The notes under the pieces: generated by a model
The model's input: only the letters and a program-made list of their open reading frames with translations
Told to the model about the DNA's origin: nothing
The model's database searches: none
Shown here: positions 1 through 8,040 of the stretch, piece after piece
Layout of the letters: each line of letters starts with the position of its first letter
How positions within the stretch are numbered: position 1 is the stretch's first letter
Made by a program: the position numbers and the translations under genes
NCBI GenBank assembly: GCA_964351995.1
Contig: CAYGQE010000002.1
Span: forward strand, 124,001 to 188,000
DNA length: 64,000 nt
From: SZUA-35 sp964351995
Lineage (GTDB): Bacteria; Actinomycetota; Acidimicrobiia; Acidimicrobiales; SZUA-35
Direction: 5' to 3'

Positions 1-102
1 AGATCGAACGTAGCGATCCAGATCATGGCGAGCCGTGAGCTGCACTGCCCTTGGTCGTGAGACAACCTGCCCAGCAGCGTGCCCGGCTCCTACAGTGCGC
101 CG

Positions 103-1068
103 ATGGCTCACGGCACCCACGACTACGACCACGACATCCGCAACGACACCATCATGATTGGCATCAACGGCGAGCAACGACCTCGGGCCGAAGCAACGGT
201 GTCGGTGTTCGACAGCGGATACATGCTCGGAGACGGCGTGTGGGAAGGCATTCGGGTGCACAACGGCAAGCTCGCCTTCGTCGACGATCACATGCGGCGA
301 ATCTTCGAGGGCGCCAAGTCACTGGACATGGACATCGGCAAGAGCGCCGACGAACTCGTGGCGATGATCCACGACACACTTGACGCCAATGACATGCAGG
401 CCGCCGATGGTGTGCACATCCGGCTGATGATCACTCGCGGAGTGAAGTCGACCCCGTACCAAGACCCGCGTTTCACCATCTCTGCGCCCACCATCGTGAT
501 CATCCCCGAATACAAAGACCCCAGGCCCGAAACGCTGATCCAGGGTGTGCGGCTGGCCACCGTGTCGACCCGTCGAGGCCGGCCCGATGTGCAGGACCCC
601 AAATGGAACTCACATTCCAAGCTCAACTGCATCAGCGCCTGTATCCAAGCGACCAAGGCCGGTGCTGATGAAGGCCTCATGCTCGATCCGCAAGGGTTCG
701 TCGCCACCTGCAACTCGACCCACTTCTTCGTCGTTCGCCGCCCTGATGGACCGGGAACCGTCGACAACCCGGGACCGGTCGAAGTGTGGACATCGACTGG
801 CGACTACTGCATGCCCGGCATCACCCGGCGCAATGTGCTGCGCCTGTGCGATCGGCGTGGGAGCGAGCTGAACATGACGGGGCACCAGAAGAACTTCTCT
901 CTCACCGAGGTGTACGGGGCCGATGAAGCGTTCGTCACGGGCACGTTTGCCGGGATCGCCCCGGTCACCGAAGTGGACGGCCGGGTGATCGGGACTGGCG
1001 AGCGAGGGCCGATCGTCGAGGCGCTCCAGCAGTGGTACGTACAGATGATGGAAGACGAGTGCGGGTGA
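103..1068 (+). CDS. Class IV PLP aminotransferase (branched-chain / D-amino-acid type)
   Basis: This is a fold-type IV aminotransferase of about 321 residues, transferring amino groups between branched-chain or D-amino acids and 2-oxo acids in the cytosol. The sequence shows the N-terminal SVFDSGYMLGDGVWEG segment of the family, and Lys173 in a WNSHSKLN context is the likely Schiff-base lysine. The ATG at 103 was chosen because TACAGT (91-96) lies 6 nt upstream and suggests a leaderless start; GTG at 79 is an alternative. The stop codon overlaps the GTG of the next gene, a sulfotransferase-like protein, so the two are probably co-translated. The substrate cannot be assigned from sequence alone. 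4-amino-4-deoxychorismate lyase is a less likely alternative. Confidence 0.9.
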   Translation: MAHGTHDYDHDIRNDTIMIGINGEQRPRAEATVSVFDSGYMLGDGVWEGIRVHNGKLAFVDDHMRRIFEGAKSLDMDIGKSADELVAMIHDTLDANDMQAADGVHIRLMITRGVKSTPYQDPRFTISAPTIVIIPEYKDPRPETLIQGVRLATVSTRRGRPDVQDPKWNSHSKLNCISACIQATKAGADEGLMLDPQGFVATCNSTHFFVVRRPDGPGTVDNPGPVEVWTSTGDYCMPGITRRNVLRLCDRRGSELNMTGHQKNFSLTEVYGADEAFVTGTFAGIAPVTEVDGRVIGTGERGPIVEALQQWYVQMMEDECG

Positions 1069-1802
1069 CGCCTGTGCCGGTCAAGCCTGTGTCGGTCAAG
1101 CGGATCGCCATGTGGTCGGGTCCTCGGAATCTGTCGACGGCCATGATGCGGAGCTGGGAGAACCGGGCCGACACTGAGGTGATCGACGAGCCGCTCTATG
1201 CCTGGTACCTCAACGAGACCCAGCTCGATCATCCGGGTCGAGACGAGATCATCGAGGCGGGGCCGACTGATCTGGCTGATGCCGTTCGGGCCTGTCTGGT
1301 GTCGCCAGAACCTCCAGCGACGGTGAGCTACCAGAAACACATGGCCGGCCATCTGCTGCCGTCGGTCGACCGGTCGTGGCTGGATCAGTTGGAGCACGGA
1401 CTACTGCTGCGGGATCCGCGCCGAGTGCTGGCGAGCTACACGAAGGTGCGACAGAGCGTGACGCTCGAAGACATCGGTGTGCCCCAGCAGGCCGAGCTCG
1501 CAGACCGCTGCTCGGTCATCATCGACTCCGCCGACTTCCTGACCGACCCCGAGGGCTACGCACGACTGACCTGTGATGCATTCGCCGTCGACTTCGATCC
1601 GGCGATGTTGTCGTGGCCGTCGGGCGCCCGGGCGTCCGACGGCGTCTGGGCCCGGCACTGGTATGACTCGGTTGTTGCCTCGACGGGCTTCGGTTCCGCC
1701 CCGACAGAACAGGCCCCGGAACTGCCGTCGCACCTGCAGGCAGTGGCCAACGCGGCGATGGAGATCTTCGTCGAGCTGCACGCTCGCCGATCGACGATCT
1801 GA
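1065..1802 (+). CDS. Sulfotransferase-like P-loop protein
   Basis: This 245-residue protein carries WSGPRNLSTAMMRSW near its N-terminus, which matches the 5'-phosphosulfate-binding loop of PAPS-dependent sulfotransferases, followed by the DEPLYAWYL segment typical of sulfotransferase-like relatives. The start is the GTG at 1065, which overlaps the TGA of the upstream aminotransferase (GTGA), so translational coupling is likely. From memory, plants encode proteins in which a domain of this type is fused to a class IV aminotransferase, so the pairing is probably functional. Whether it transfers sulfate or only binds a nucleotide is unknown. Confidence 0.75.
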   Translation: MTPVPVKPVSVKRIAMWSGPRNLSTAMMRSWENRADTEVIDEPLYAWYLNETQLDHPGRDEIIEAGPTDLADAVRACLVSPEPPATVSYQKHMAGHLLPSVDRSWLDQLEHGLLLRDPRRVLASYTKVRQSVTLEDIGVPQQAELADRCSVIIDSADFLTDPEGYARLTCDAFAVDFDPAMLSWPSGARASDGVWARHWYDSVVASTGFGSAPTEQAPELPSHLQAVANAAMEIFVELHARRSTI

Positions 1803-1841
1803 CCGAGCCAGCGAGATCACCCGATCGGGGGATCCGCGAGC

Positions 1842-2720
1842 ATGGTTGGAACCGCACCGGGGTTGGGCCACGATGTGACGGTGCAAAATGATCAAGTGGC
1901 GCCAACGCTCGTCATCATGGCCGCAGGACTCGGAAGCCGCTTCGGCGGTGTGAAGCAGCTTGCCCGCGTCGGTCCGTCCAACGAGGCCATCCTCGACTTC
2001 TCGATCAAGGACGGTCGCGCCGCAGGGTTCGGCAAGGTCGTGCTGATCATCCGCTCCGACATCGAGGACGACGTCAAGGCGCATCTCGCCGAGCAGCACC
2101 CTGCCGCTGATTTCTTCGCCTTCGTCCGCCAGGACGATCTCGGTCCTGCCCGAGACAAGCCGTGGGGCACCCTCCATGCCGTCCTCAGCGCCCGCGACGA
2201 GCTGGGTGAGGACTTCGCCGTCATCAACGCCGACGACTACTACGGTCCAGCGTCGTTCGAGCTGGCTGCGGCAGCGATCGAGAAGCTTGGTCCGGGCGAG
2301 GCAGCAAACATTGCCTTCGAGATGGGCAAGACCGTACCCCCGAGCGGCGCAGTCACCCGTGCGTTGTGCGAGGTGGCAGACGGACGCCTCACCGCCATCG
2401 TCGAGACCGACGGGTGTGAGCGCCTCCCCGACGGTCGCCTCCAAGCAGCAGGCCAGATCGTGGCCGAAGACTCTCCCGTCTCGATGAATCTGTGGTGCTT
2501 CCGCTCTGACGTGATGGCTGATTTCAGTGATCGTTGGGACGCCTTTTTCGCCGAGAACAGCGAGGCGCCCAAGGCCGAGTGTCAGCTGCCCACGATCGTG
2601 GGTGAGCTCATGGCGGACGGACAGCTTTCGGTCATCGTGAACGCTTCGGCCGAACAGTGGATCGGGATCACGAACCCCGACGACCTCGAGCTGGCGCAGG
2701 CTGCACTCGCCGACCGGTGA
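1842..2720 (+). CDS. Sugar-nucleotide nucleotidyltransferase family protein
   Basis: A 292-residue protein of the GT-A-like NTP-transferase fold. The signature MAAGLGSRFGG appears around residues 26-36, followed by a distal NADDYYG segment equivalent to the metal-binding Asp region. These proteins transfer a nucleotidyl group to a sugar phosphate or related acceptor; the acceptor is not evident here. A GGGGGA stretch about 9 nt upstream supports the ATG at 1842, but GTG at 1875 would give a product closer to the usual family N-terminus. The stop overlaps the start of the lipoprotein gene that follows (GTGA). Confidence 0.8.
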   Translation: MVGTAPGLGHDVTVQNDQVAPTLVIMAAGLGSRFGGVKQLARVGPSNEAILDFSIKDGRAAGFGKVVLIIRSDIEDDVKAHLAEQHPAADFFAFVRQDDLGPARDKPWGTLHAVLSARDELGEDFAVINADDYYGPASFELAAAAIEKLGPGEAANIAFEMGKTVPPSGAVTRALCEVADGRLTAIVETDGCERLPDGRLQAAGQIVAEDSPVSMNLWCFRSDVMADFSDRWDAFFAENSEAPKAECQLPTIVGELMADGQLSVIVNASAEQWIGITNPDDLELAQAALADR

Positions 2721-3466
2721 GCCAACGGTTCGCAGCGTTTGCGTTTGCGTTGGCGGCGGCGGTCCTTGCGGGCTGCACGACAGCAGAGAGCACGGTCGAG
2801 CCGGCGAACCAACCGGTAATCGCCCCGGTCTCTGCATCGCAGTACACCTTTGAGCTCACCGACATCGGTGCTGGCGAACGCCACGTACTGGTCGCTGCAG
2901 TTCCCGTTGGTCGAACCGCTGATGTGATCGTCAGCCTGGCCTCGATCGGCGAGACGATCGATGTGCAGCTCGAGGCAACGGTCGTCCAGGCTGGCGCCGA
3001 CGGTGAGTCGCAATTGATCGAGCTGGTGGTGGTCGGTGTCGACGCTGATGATGCCTCGACCGTGGATGTGCTGTTGCCGATCGTGGGAGCATCGTCGAGT
3101 CTTGTCCGCGACAGCCGCCTCTCGCTCGTCGAACAGCAACTCGAGGTGCCGGGTGGCCTGGCGTTTCGAGCCGACACGGTGGCCCGCCAGGCGCTGCGGG
3201 CACCCTTCGTTTTGGTGGGCCCGCTCCCGCTGCAGCCAGTTGGTGACGGCGCGATGTGGGTCGTCGAAGCCGGCCAAGATGGAGCCGACCTCGGCTCGAC
3301 GACTGTTGAGGTGGTCGACAGTTCTGTCGACGGGTTCCAGCTTCGGTTCGACGTGCCCGACGGAGTGGTCGAGATAAAGGGGCGGGCCGGTGCGCTCTTG
3401 CCCGACGAGCAGATCATCACGCTCGACAACGCCACACTCACCGTCATCGCCGAGCGCTCGAACTAG
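2717..3466 (+). CDS. Putative lipoprotein of unknown function
   Basis: The GTG at 2717 overlaps the stop of the nucleotidyltransferase gene. The 249-residue product begins with a short basic region, an alanine-rich hydrophobic stretch and the lipobox LAGC (Cys about residue 19), so it is expected to be exported and lipid-anchored. The rest is rich in beta-prone Val and Thr segments with no motif I recognise. It contains no cysteine pairs or catalytic signature. The coupling suggests shared expression with the upstream gene, but the role is unknown. Confidence 0.7.
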   Translation: MSQRFAAFAFALAAAVLAGCTTAESTVEPANQPVIAPVSASQYTFELTDIGAGERHVLVAAVPVGRTADVIVSLASIGETIDVQLEATVVQAGADGESQLIELVVVGVDADDASTVDVLLPIVGASSSLVRDSRLSLVEQQLEVPGGLAFRADTVARQALRAPFVLVGPLPLQPVGDGAMWVVEAGQDGADLGSTTVEVVDSSVDGFQLRFDVPDGVVEIKGRAGALLPDEQIITLDNATLTVIAERSN

Positions 3467-3556
3467 CAACTGCTGCTGCGTGTCGGTTGTGGAACGGGCG
3501 AGAACAAGCGACGCTCACTCGATGCTCGTCTCACCGTTGTTCAGCTCGTCGGACCG

Positions 3557-4426
3557 ATGGGTTGGCCACGGCCGAGGCGCGACCCAGTGACCGGTGGGAG
3601 CAGCCAGGTCGAGGGCGTCACCTACATCGATGATCCTGATGATCCACGGCTCGATGACTACCGAGAACTCAACAGCATTGCGGTGCGGGCCGAGATGGAA
3701 CGTGACGAGTACTTCATGGGTGAGGGCTATGTCCCGATCGACCGAATGCTCGACTCGGGACATCGGATGCGTTCGGTTTTGCTCCATCCCAAGCGACTGA
3801 GGCGTTTCATCCCGACCATGTCTCGTCCGGAGATGGCGGGTGTGCCCGTCTATGTTGCAGACCAGGAGGTGCTCGTCGACGTCGTTGGTTTCAACATGTA
3901 TCGGTGCTGCCTCGCATCAGCGTTCAGAGCCCCCATGCCAACGGTTGTCGAACTGGCGAGGGCGTGTCGTCGGCTCGTCGTTCTCGAGGCGCTCAACGAC
4001 GATCAGAACGTGGGGGCGATCGCCCGGGCGGCTCGTGCGTTCGGGATCGATGGCATCGTCATCAGCCCGACGTGCAACGATCCGTATCAACGGCGCACCG
4101 TCCGGGTGAGCATGGGCGAGATCCTGCACGTGCCGGTGGCTCGGGCTGGTCGCGATGATTGGCCGGCGGCTCTGGAAACGCTTCACACGGCGGGATTCGA
4201 GACCTGGGCGCTCACCCCCGACGTCGATGCCATCGACTTGTGGGACGCCGTCGTTCCCGAACGGGTCGCGGTGATGCTTGGTGCCGAGGGCCATGGCTTG
4301 CAAGTCCAAACGATGGAAGCGGCGACGCAAAAGGTGCGGATCCCGATCTCGCCCGACGTCGACTCGCTCAACGTGGGTCACGCCGCAGCAGTCACCTTTG
4401 CGGTGATTGCTCGGCCGCGGCCCTGA
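3557..4426 (+). CDS. SpoU/TrmH-family RNA 2'-O-methyltransferase
   Basis: A knotted SAM-dependent RNA ribose methyltransferase of about 289 residues. The three family motifs are present in order: NDDQNVGAIARAARAFG (motif 1, with the N..N..R pattern), VMLGAEGHGL (motif 2) and RIPISPDVDSLNVGHAAAV (motif 3, the knot). The N-terminal part has the L30e-like substrate-binding region. The target (tRNA or rRNA) cannot be told from sequence. GTG at 3587, preceded by GAGG, is a credible later start. The gene runs convergently into the rhodanese gene with a 9 bp gap. Confidence 0.88.
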   Translation: MGWPRPRRDPVTGGSSQVEGVTYIDDPDDPRLDDYRELNSIAVRAEMERDEYFMGEGYVPIDRMLDSGHRMRSVLLHPKRLRRFIPTMSRPEMAGVPVYVADQEVLVDVVGFNMYRCCLASAFRAPMPTVVELARACRRLVVLEALNDDQNVGAIARAARAFGIDGIVISPTCNDPYQRRTVRVSMGEILHVPVARAGRDDWPAALETLHTAGFETWALTPDVDAIDLWDAVVPERVAVMLGAEGHGLQVQTMEAATQKVRIPISPDVDSLNVGHAAAVTFAVIARPRP

Positions 4427-4435
4427 CCGAGAGGG

Positions 4436-4837
4436 TCATTCGGTCACGAGGCCGAAGCCTTCGTCCTCCCAACCCTCGATGCCGCCGAGCATCTTCTTCA
4501 CCGGACGCCCGAGCTTGGCCAGCTGCAGTCCGGCTCTGTCGGCACCGTTGCAGTGCGGACCAGCGCAGTAGACCACGAAGAGTGTGTCGGCTGGGTAGGG
4601 GGCGAGGTTTGCTTCGTTCAGATCGAGGTGGGGGAAGTGGACGGCGCCAGGGACGTGGCCGGCGTCGTAGCCACCTTTGCCCCGGACATCGAGGAGGACG
4701 AAACCGGGATCTCCGGCAGTCATCGCAGCGTTCGTGTCCCAGCAGTCGGTTTCGAAAGCGAGGAGCGAGGCGAAGTGGCCGAGGGCTTCTGCTGCTGAGG
4801 CGGCGGGAGTTTCGGTGACGGCGTTGGTGGTGTCCAT
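4436..4837 (-). CDS. Rhodanese-like sulfurtransferase
   Basis: A single-domain rhodanese of 133 residues. It shows the LLDVRGKGGYDAGHVPGAVH segment and an active-site loop VYCAGPHCNGADRA with two cysteines, the first at the usual nucleophile position. Such proteins carry sulfane sulfur as a cysteine persulfide. The gene is divergent from the FtrA-like regulator at 4910. The same rhodanese/FtrA pairing is common in proteobacteria, so the regulator probably controls it. An open frame continues far upstream, but it is only antisense to the regulator gene. Confidence 0.88.
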   Translation of the reverse strand: MDTTNAVTETPAASAAEALGHFASLLAFETDCWDTNAAMTAGDPGFVLLDVRGKGGYDAGHVPGAVHFPHLDLNEANLAPYPADTLFVVYCAGPHCNGADRAGLQLAKLGRPVKKMLGGIEGWEDEGFGLVTE

Positions 4838-4909
4838 GTCGATCGACGATGGCGGTTTGTGACGAACATCGCCAGCGGCAGAAATGCCAATGTTCACTAA
4901 GATCCTGCC
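4838..4909. promoter_or_regulatory. Divergent promoter region, rhodanese / FtrA-like regulator
   Basis: This 72 bp gap separates the two divergent genes. On the plus strand TAAGAT (4898-4903) lies 6 nt before the ATG at 4910, a probable -10 box for a leaderless regulator mRNA. An operator is expected here by analogy with other FtrA loci, but I see no clear palindrome. Confidence 0.5.
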
Positions 4910-5866
4910 ATGTCGCTGAATCGTCGGGTCGTTGCCGTTGCCTACGACGGTTTGTGCACCTTCGAGTTCGGTGTGGCCGCGGAACTGTTTGGTCTGCCTC
5001 GGCCCGAGATGGGTGACCACTGGTACTCGTTCGATGTGGTGTCGCCCGACCCCAGCCCCCTTCGGACGCTCGGAGGCATCACGCTCTCGGCTTCCACCGA
5101 TCTCGATCGGATCGATGGTGCTGGCACAGTGGTGTTGCCCGGTTGGCGCGATCCGAGCGAGCGCCCGCCCGAAGCACTGCTGGAGGCGCTGCGTCGAGCG
5201 CACGGCAACGGCGCCCGGCTGATGTCGATCTGTTCTGGTGTGTTCGTTCTCGCCGCAACCGGCCTCCTCGATGGCAAGGCTGCAACAACGCATTGGCGCT
5301 ACACCGACCAATTGCAACGGGCACACCCCGAGATCGACGTGCAGCCAGACGTTCTCTACGTCGACAACGGAACGCTGCTCACCTCGGCGGGTAGCGCTGC
5401 TGGCTTGGACCTTGGCCTGCATCTGATCCGACGAGACTTTGGTCCCGATGCGGCCAGTGTCGTGGCCAGGCGGTTGGTCATCGCTCCGCACCGCAAGGGT
5501 GGACAGGCGCAGTTCATCAACCACCGCGTCGACGACGACACCTCGCTGGTCGACACGACGTCGTGGGCAATGGAACGGTTGGATCAGCGACTCACCGTTG
5601 CTGCTCTGGCTGAACATGCAGCCATGACACCTCGAACGTTTGCCCGGCGGTTTCGAGACGAACTCGGTTTGGCTCCACTTCAGTGGTTGACGCACCAGCG
5701 AGTCCTGCGCGCCCAGGATCTCCTGGAAACCACGCAACTCTCGATCGACGTGGTGGCTCACCGCTGCGGCTTCGGCAGCGCCGCCACGTTGCGTCATCAC
5801 TTTTTTCGAGTCACCCAGACGACGCCGTCGAAGTTCCGCGAAGCGTTCGGCCGCCAGCCCAGCTGA
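4910..5866 (+). CDS. FtrA/GlxA-type AraC-family regulator with DJ-1/PfpI domain
   Basis: A 318-residue transcription factor. Residues about 5-180 form a class I glutamine-amidotransferase-like DJ-1/PfpI domain with the nucleophile-elbow sequence SICSGVFVLAATG. Residues about 215-315 contain an AraC-type double helix-turn-helix with TPRTFARRFRDELG and a second helix pair in RCGFGSAATLRHHF. The N-terminal domain usually senses a small molecule. The divergent rhodanese gene is the likely target. The ATG at 4910 follows a TAAGAT box by 6 nt. Its stop is 2 bp from the stop of menE, which runs convergently. Confidence 0.9.
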   Translation: MSLNRRVVAVAYDGLCTFEFGVAAELFGLPRPEMGDHWYSFDVVSPDPSPLRTLGGITLSASTDLDRIDGAGTVVLPGWRDPSERPPEALLEALRRAHGNGARLMSICSGVFVLAATGLLDGKAATTHWRYTDQLQRAHPEIDVQPDVLYVDNGTLLTSAGSAAGLDLGLHLIRRDFGPDAASVVARRLVIAPHRKGGQAQFINHRVDDDTSLVDTTSWAMERLDQRLTVAALAEHAAMTPRTFARRFRDELGLAPLQWLTHQRVLRAQDLLETTQLSIDVVAHRCGFGSAATLRHHFFRVTQTTPSKFREAFGRQPS

Positions 5867-5868
5867 GG

Positions 5869-7005
5869 TCAGGTTTGCTGAGCGAGTGCCGGCAGAGCAT
5901 GACGCTTGATCTTGCCGAGCGCTGTGCGGGGGAGAGCGTCGACCACGACGAGGGCTCGTGGCGCGTACCAGACAGGAAGCTCGGCTCGCACGTGATCCCG
6001 GATCTGGTCGAGGTCGATCGACGCTCCGTGCACGGGCACGACCAGGGCGATCAGCTCATGGCCCCACTCGGGATGCGGCCGGCCAGTGACCGCCACCTCG
6101 GCCACCGAGGTCAACTCGGCGATGCGCCGTTCAGACCGCTCTGGCCACACCTTCTCGCCGCCGGTCACCACGACCTCGCCGGCTCGGCCGAACACTCGCA
6201 GGCTGCCGTCGTCGGCGAACGTTCCAAGGTCGCCGGTGGGGAACCAGCCGTCGCTGTCCTTTGGGTCGATGTCCTGCGTTGCGGTGCGATACACCCGAAG
6301 CAGCATCGGTCCTCGAACCAAGATCTGTTCGTCGTCGATCCGTAGCTCGACGCCGTCAATCGGTTGGCGTTCGTAGACGATGCCAGAACCGGTCTCGGTC
6401 ATGCCGTAGGTAGCGAGCACGTTGGCGGGGCGATCTGGCGGAGGAGCGGCGCCGCCGATCACCACGAATCGGAAGAGTGCCGGGTCGACCTCAGCGAGCG
6501 CTCGGGTCACGAGTGAAACCAGCGTCACGCCGTCGGCGACTGCGGCGATGACTGCGGTGGCGTCGAAGCGTTCGTGCACCACGAGCTTGGTGCCGGTGTG
6601 CAGCGCCCGGGTGATGACCGACAGTCCGCCGATGTGGGCAGGGGGTAGGCACGAGAGCCACGTGTCGGCGGACGGGTCAGCACCGACCACGGCACTCGTG
6701 GCCTTGGCTGATGCGGCGACCGCGTCGTGGGTGAGCACGACACCCTTCGGCTGCCCGGTGGTACCGCTGGTGGCCATCACGAGCGCATCACCCGTCTCGG
6801 TGGGGCGGCCGCTGCCGAGCCGTCGTAGCTCTTGGTCGGCGTCGATGACGTGCGTTGGTGCAATCGTCGCGAGCGTTCGCTGACGCTCTGCCGCTGGCAG
6901 TCGCTGGTCGATGGGAAAAGCGGCTCCTCCGAGATCCCACGTGCGCTGGAGGGCATCGACGAAGCCAGGTCCCGGAGGGAGATCGAGCGCCACGACATGA
7001 GCCAT
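5869..7005 (-). CDS. menE: o-Succinylbenzoate-CoA ligase (MenE)
   Basis: An adenylate-forming acyl-CoA synthetase of 378 residues that activates o-succinylbenzoate with ATP and CoA in menaquinone synthesis. Motifs seen are the P-loop ATSGTTGQPKGVV, the ATYGMTETGSG adenine-binding motif, the TGDLG hinge motif and the C-terminal LPRTALGKIKR with the catalytic lysine. It is shorter than typical acyl-CoA synthetases, as actinobacterial MenE proteins often are. Five further men genes within 14 kb support the assignment. TACGCT on the minus strand (plus 7012-7017) sits 6 nt before the ATG, so the transcript is probably leaderless. Confidence 0.92.
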   Translation of the reverse strand: MAHVVALDLPPGPGFVDALQRTWDLGGAAFPIDQRLPAAERQRTLATIAPTHVIDADQELRRLGSGRPTETGDALVMATSGTTGQPKGVVLTHDAVAASAKATSAVVGADPSADTWLSCLPPAHIGGLSVITRALHTGTKLVVHERFDATAVIAAVADGVTLVSLVTRALAEVDPALFRFVVIGGAAPPPDRPANVLATYGMTETGSGIVYERQPIDGVELRIDDEQILVRGPMLLRVYRTATQDIDPKDSDGWFPTGDLGTFADDGSLRVFGRAGEVVVTGGEKVWPERSERRIAELTSVAEVAVTGRPHPEWGHELIALVVPVHGASIDLDQIRDHVRAELPVWYAPRALVVVDALPRTALGKIKRHALPALAQQT

Positions 7006-7039
7006 CCTGCGAGCGTAGGGCCCGCTAGCGTCTGGCCCC
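7006..7039. promoter_or_regulatory. Back-to-back leaderless promoters, menE / aminotransferase
   Basis: Only 34 bp separate the two divergent start codons. TACGCT on the minus strand (7012-7017) and TAGCGT on the plus strand (7026-7031) lie 6 and 8 nt before their respective starts. Both can serve as -10 boxes, and each -35 region would then fall around or inside the opposite gene's start. Confidence 0.55.
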
Positions 7040-7966
7040 GTGACTGAGCACCTCGTGACTGAGCAAAGCGGCGATGTGATCTGGATCGACGGATCGCTGC
7101 TTCCGAGCGAAGCGGCGACCGTGCACGTGTTCTCCCACGGCGTGCAGCGGGGGTCGACGGTGTTCGACGTGATGAGGGTCGTTCACCTCGACGGAGGTCC
7201 CAGCGTGTTCGGTCTTCGAGAGCACATGGCCAGGTTCATGAACTCGATGGGTCTCATGGGCATGACACCGGCACACTCGTTGCCCGATCTCGAACAAGCC
7301 GTGGCCGACACCGTCGCTGCAAACCCAGCCGCCGAGGTCGTGAAGGTCGCGGCCGCCTGGGTCGAGATCCCGCTGCGGAGCCTGCCGGTGTCAACCATGC
7401 CGACGATTTACATTGCTGCGCTCGCGCCGTCTTCCACTCCGGACCCCGGTGGTGGTCTGGGCGCCGTCAAGCTCCGGACGGCCATCGCTCCCAAGGTGCC
7501 TGCATCGGTTCTTCCTCCCAGCCTGAAGGTGGCCGCGAGTTACGCGTCCGGTGTTCGCGAGCGGCTGGCTGCGGTGGCCGACGGCTTCGACGATGTGGTC
7601 TTCCGCACCGTCGACGGTGACCTGGCCGAAGGCACCACCCAGAGCCTGTTCGTCATCCGCGATGGTGGCGTGTTGCTGCCACCGCTGGACGAGGTCCTCG
7701 ATGGCATCACTCGGCGGGCGGTGGTCGACTTGGTTCGCCACGCCGGTTTCGTGCTCGACGTTCGGCCGATCTACTGGGACGAGGTGACGAGCGCAGACGA
7801 ACTGTTCTTGTGCTCGACCCTCAGCCAGGTGCTTCCTGTGAAGCAACTCGATGACCGGGAATTGCCGGCTCCCGGCCCCGTTTCAGCTCATCTGGGTGAG
7901 GCCATGAATGAGCTGCTCGCCGGATCGCATGACCTCAGTCGGCGCTGGTTGGCACCGCTGACCTGA
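7040..7966 (+). CDS. Class IV PLP aminotransferase (second copy)
   Basis: A 308-residue fold-type IV PLP enzyme, clearly diverged from the one at 103. It has the N-terminal ATVHVFSHGVQRGSTVFDVMR segment, Lys163 in PPSLKVAASYASG as the likely Schiff-base residue, and the EGTTQSLFVI segment that contacts the cofactor phosphate. The reaction could be branched-chain or D-amino-acid transamination, or aminodeoxychorismate lysis. GTG at 7040 follows TAGCGT by 8 nt. It is divergent from menE, with no obvious shared function. Confidence 0.87.
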   Translation: MTEHLVTEQSGDVIWIDGSLLPSEAATVHVFSHGVQRGSTVFDVMRVVHLDGGPSVFGLREHMARFMNSMGLMGMTPAHSLPDLEQAVADTVAANPAAEVVKVAAAWVEIPLRSLPVSTMPTIYIAALAPSSTPDPGGGLGAVKLRTAIAPKVPASVLPPSLKVAASYASGVRERLAAVADGFDDVVFRTVDGDLAEGTTQSLFVIRDGGVLLPPLDEVLDGITRRAVVDLVRHAGFVLDVRPIYWDEVTSADELFLCSTLSQVLPVKQLDDRELPAPGPVSAHLGEAMNELLAGSHDLSRRWLAPLT

Positions 7967-8040
7967 AATCGATCAGCTGTCAGCGGACGAAGTCGTCGGC
8001 GCCACTGCTAGAACGTCGGGACACCACCCCGGAGTACCTG

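Noticed and set aside
1401..2837. A 478-codon minus-strand frame
   Set aside because: It is antisense to the sulfotransferase-like and nucleotidyltransferase genes, has no motif, and reflects high GC.
4436..5800. A 454-codon minus-strand frame ending in the rhodanese
   Set aside because: The upstream 320 codons are antisense to the FtrA-like regulator and have no domain; the rhodanese alone is complete from 4837.
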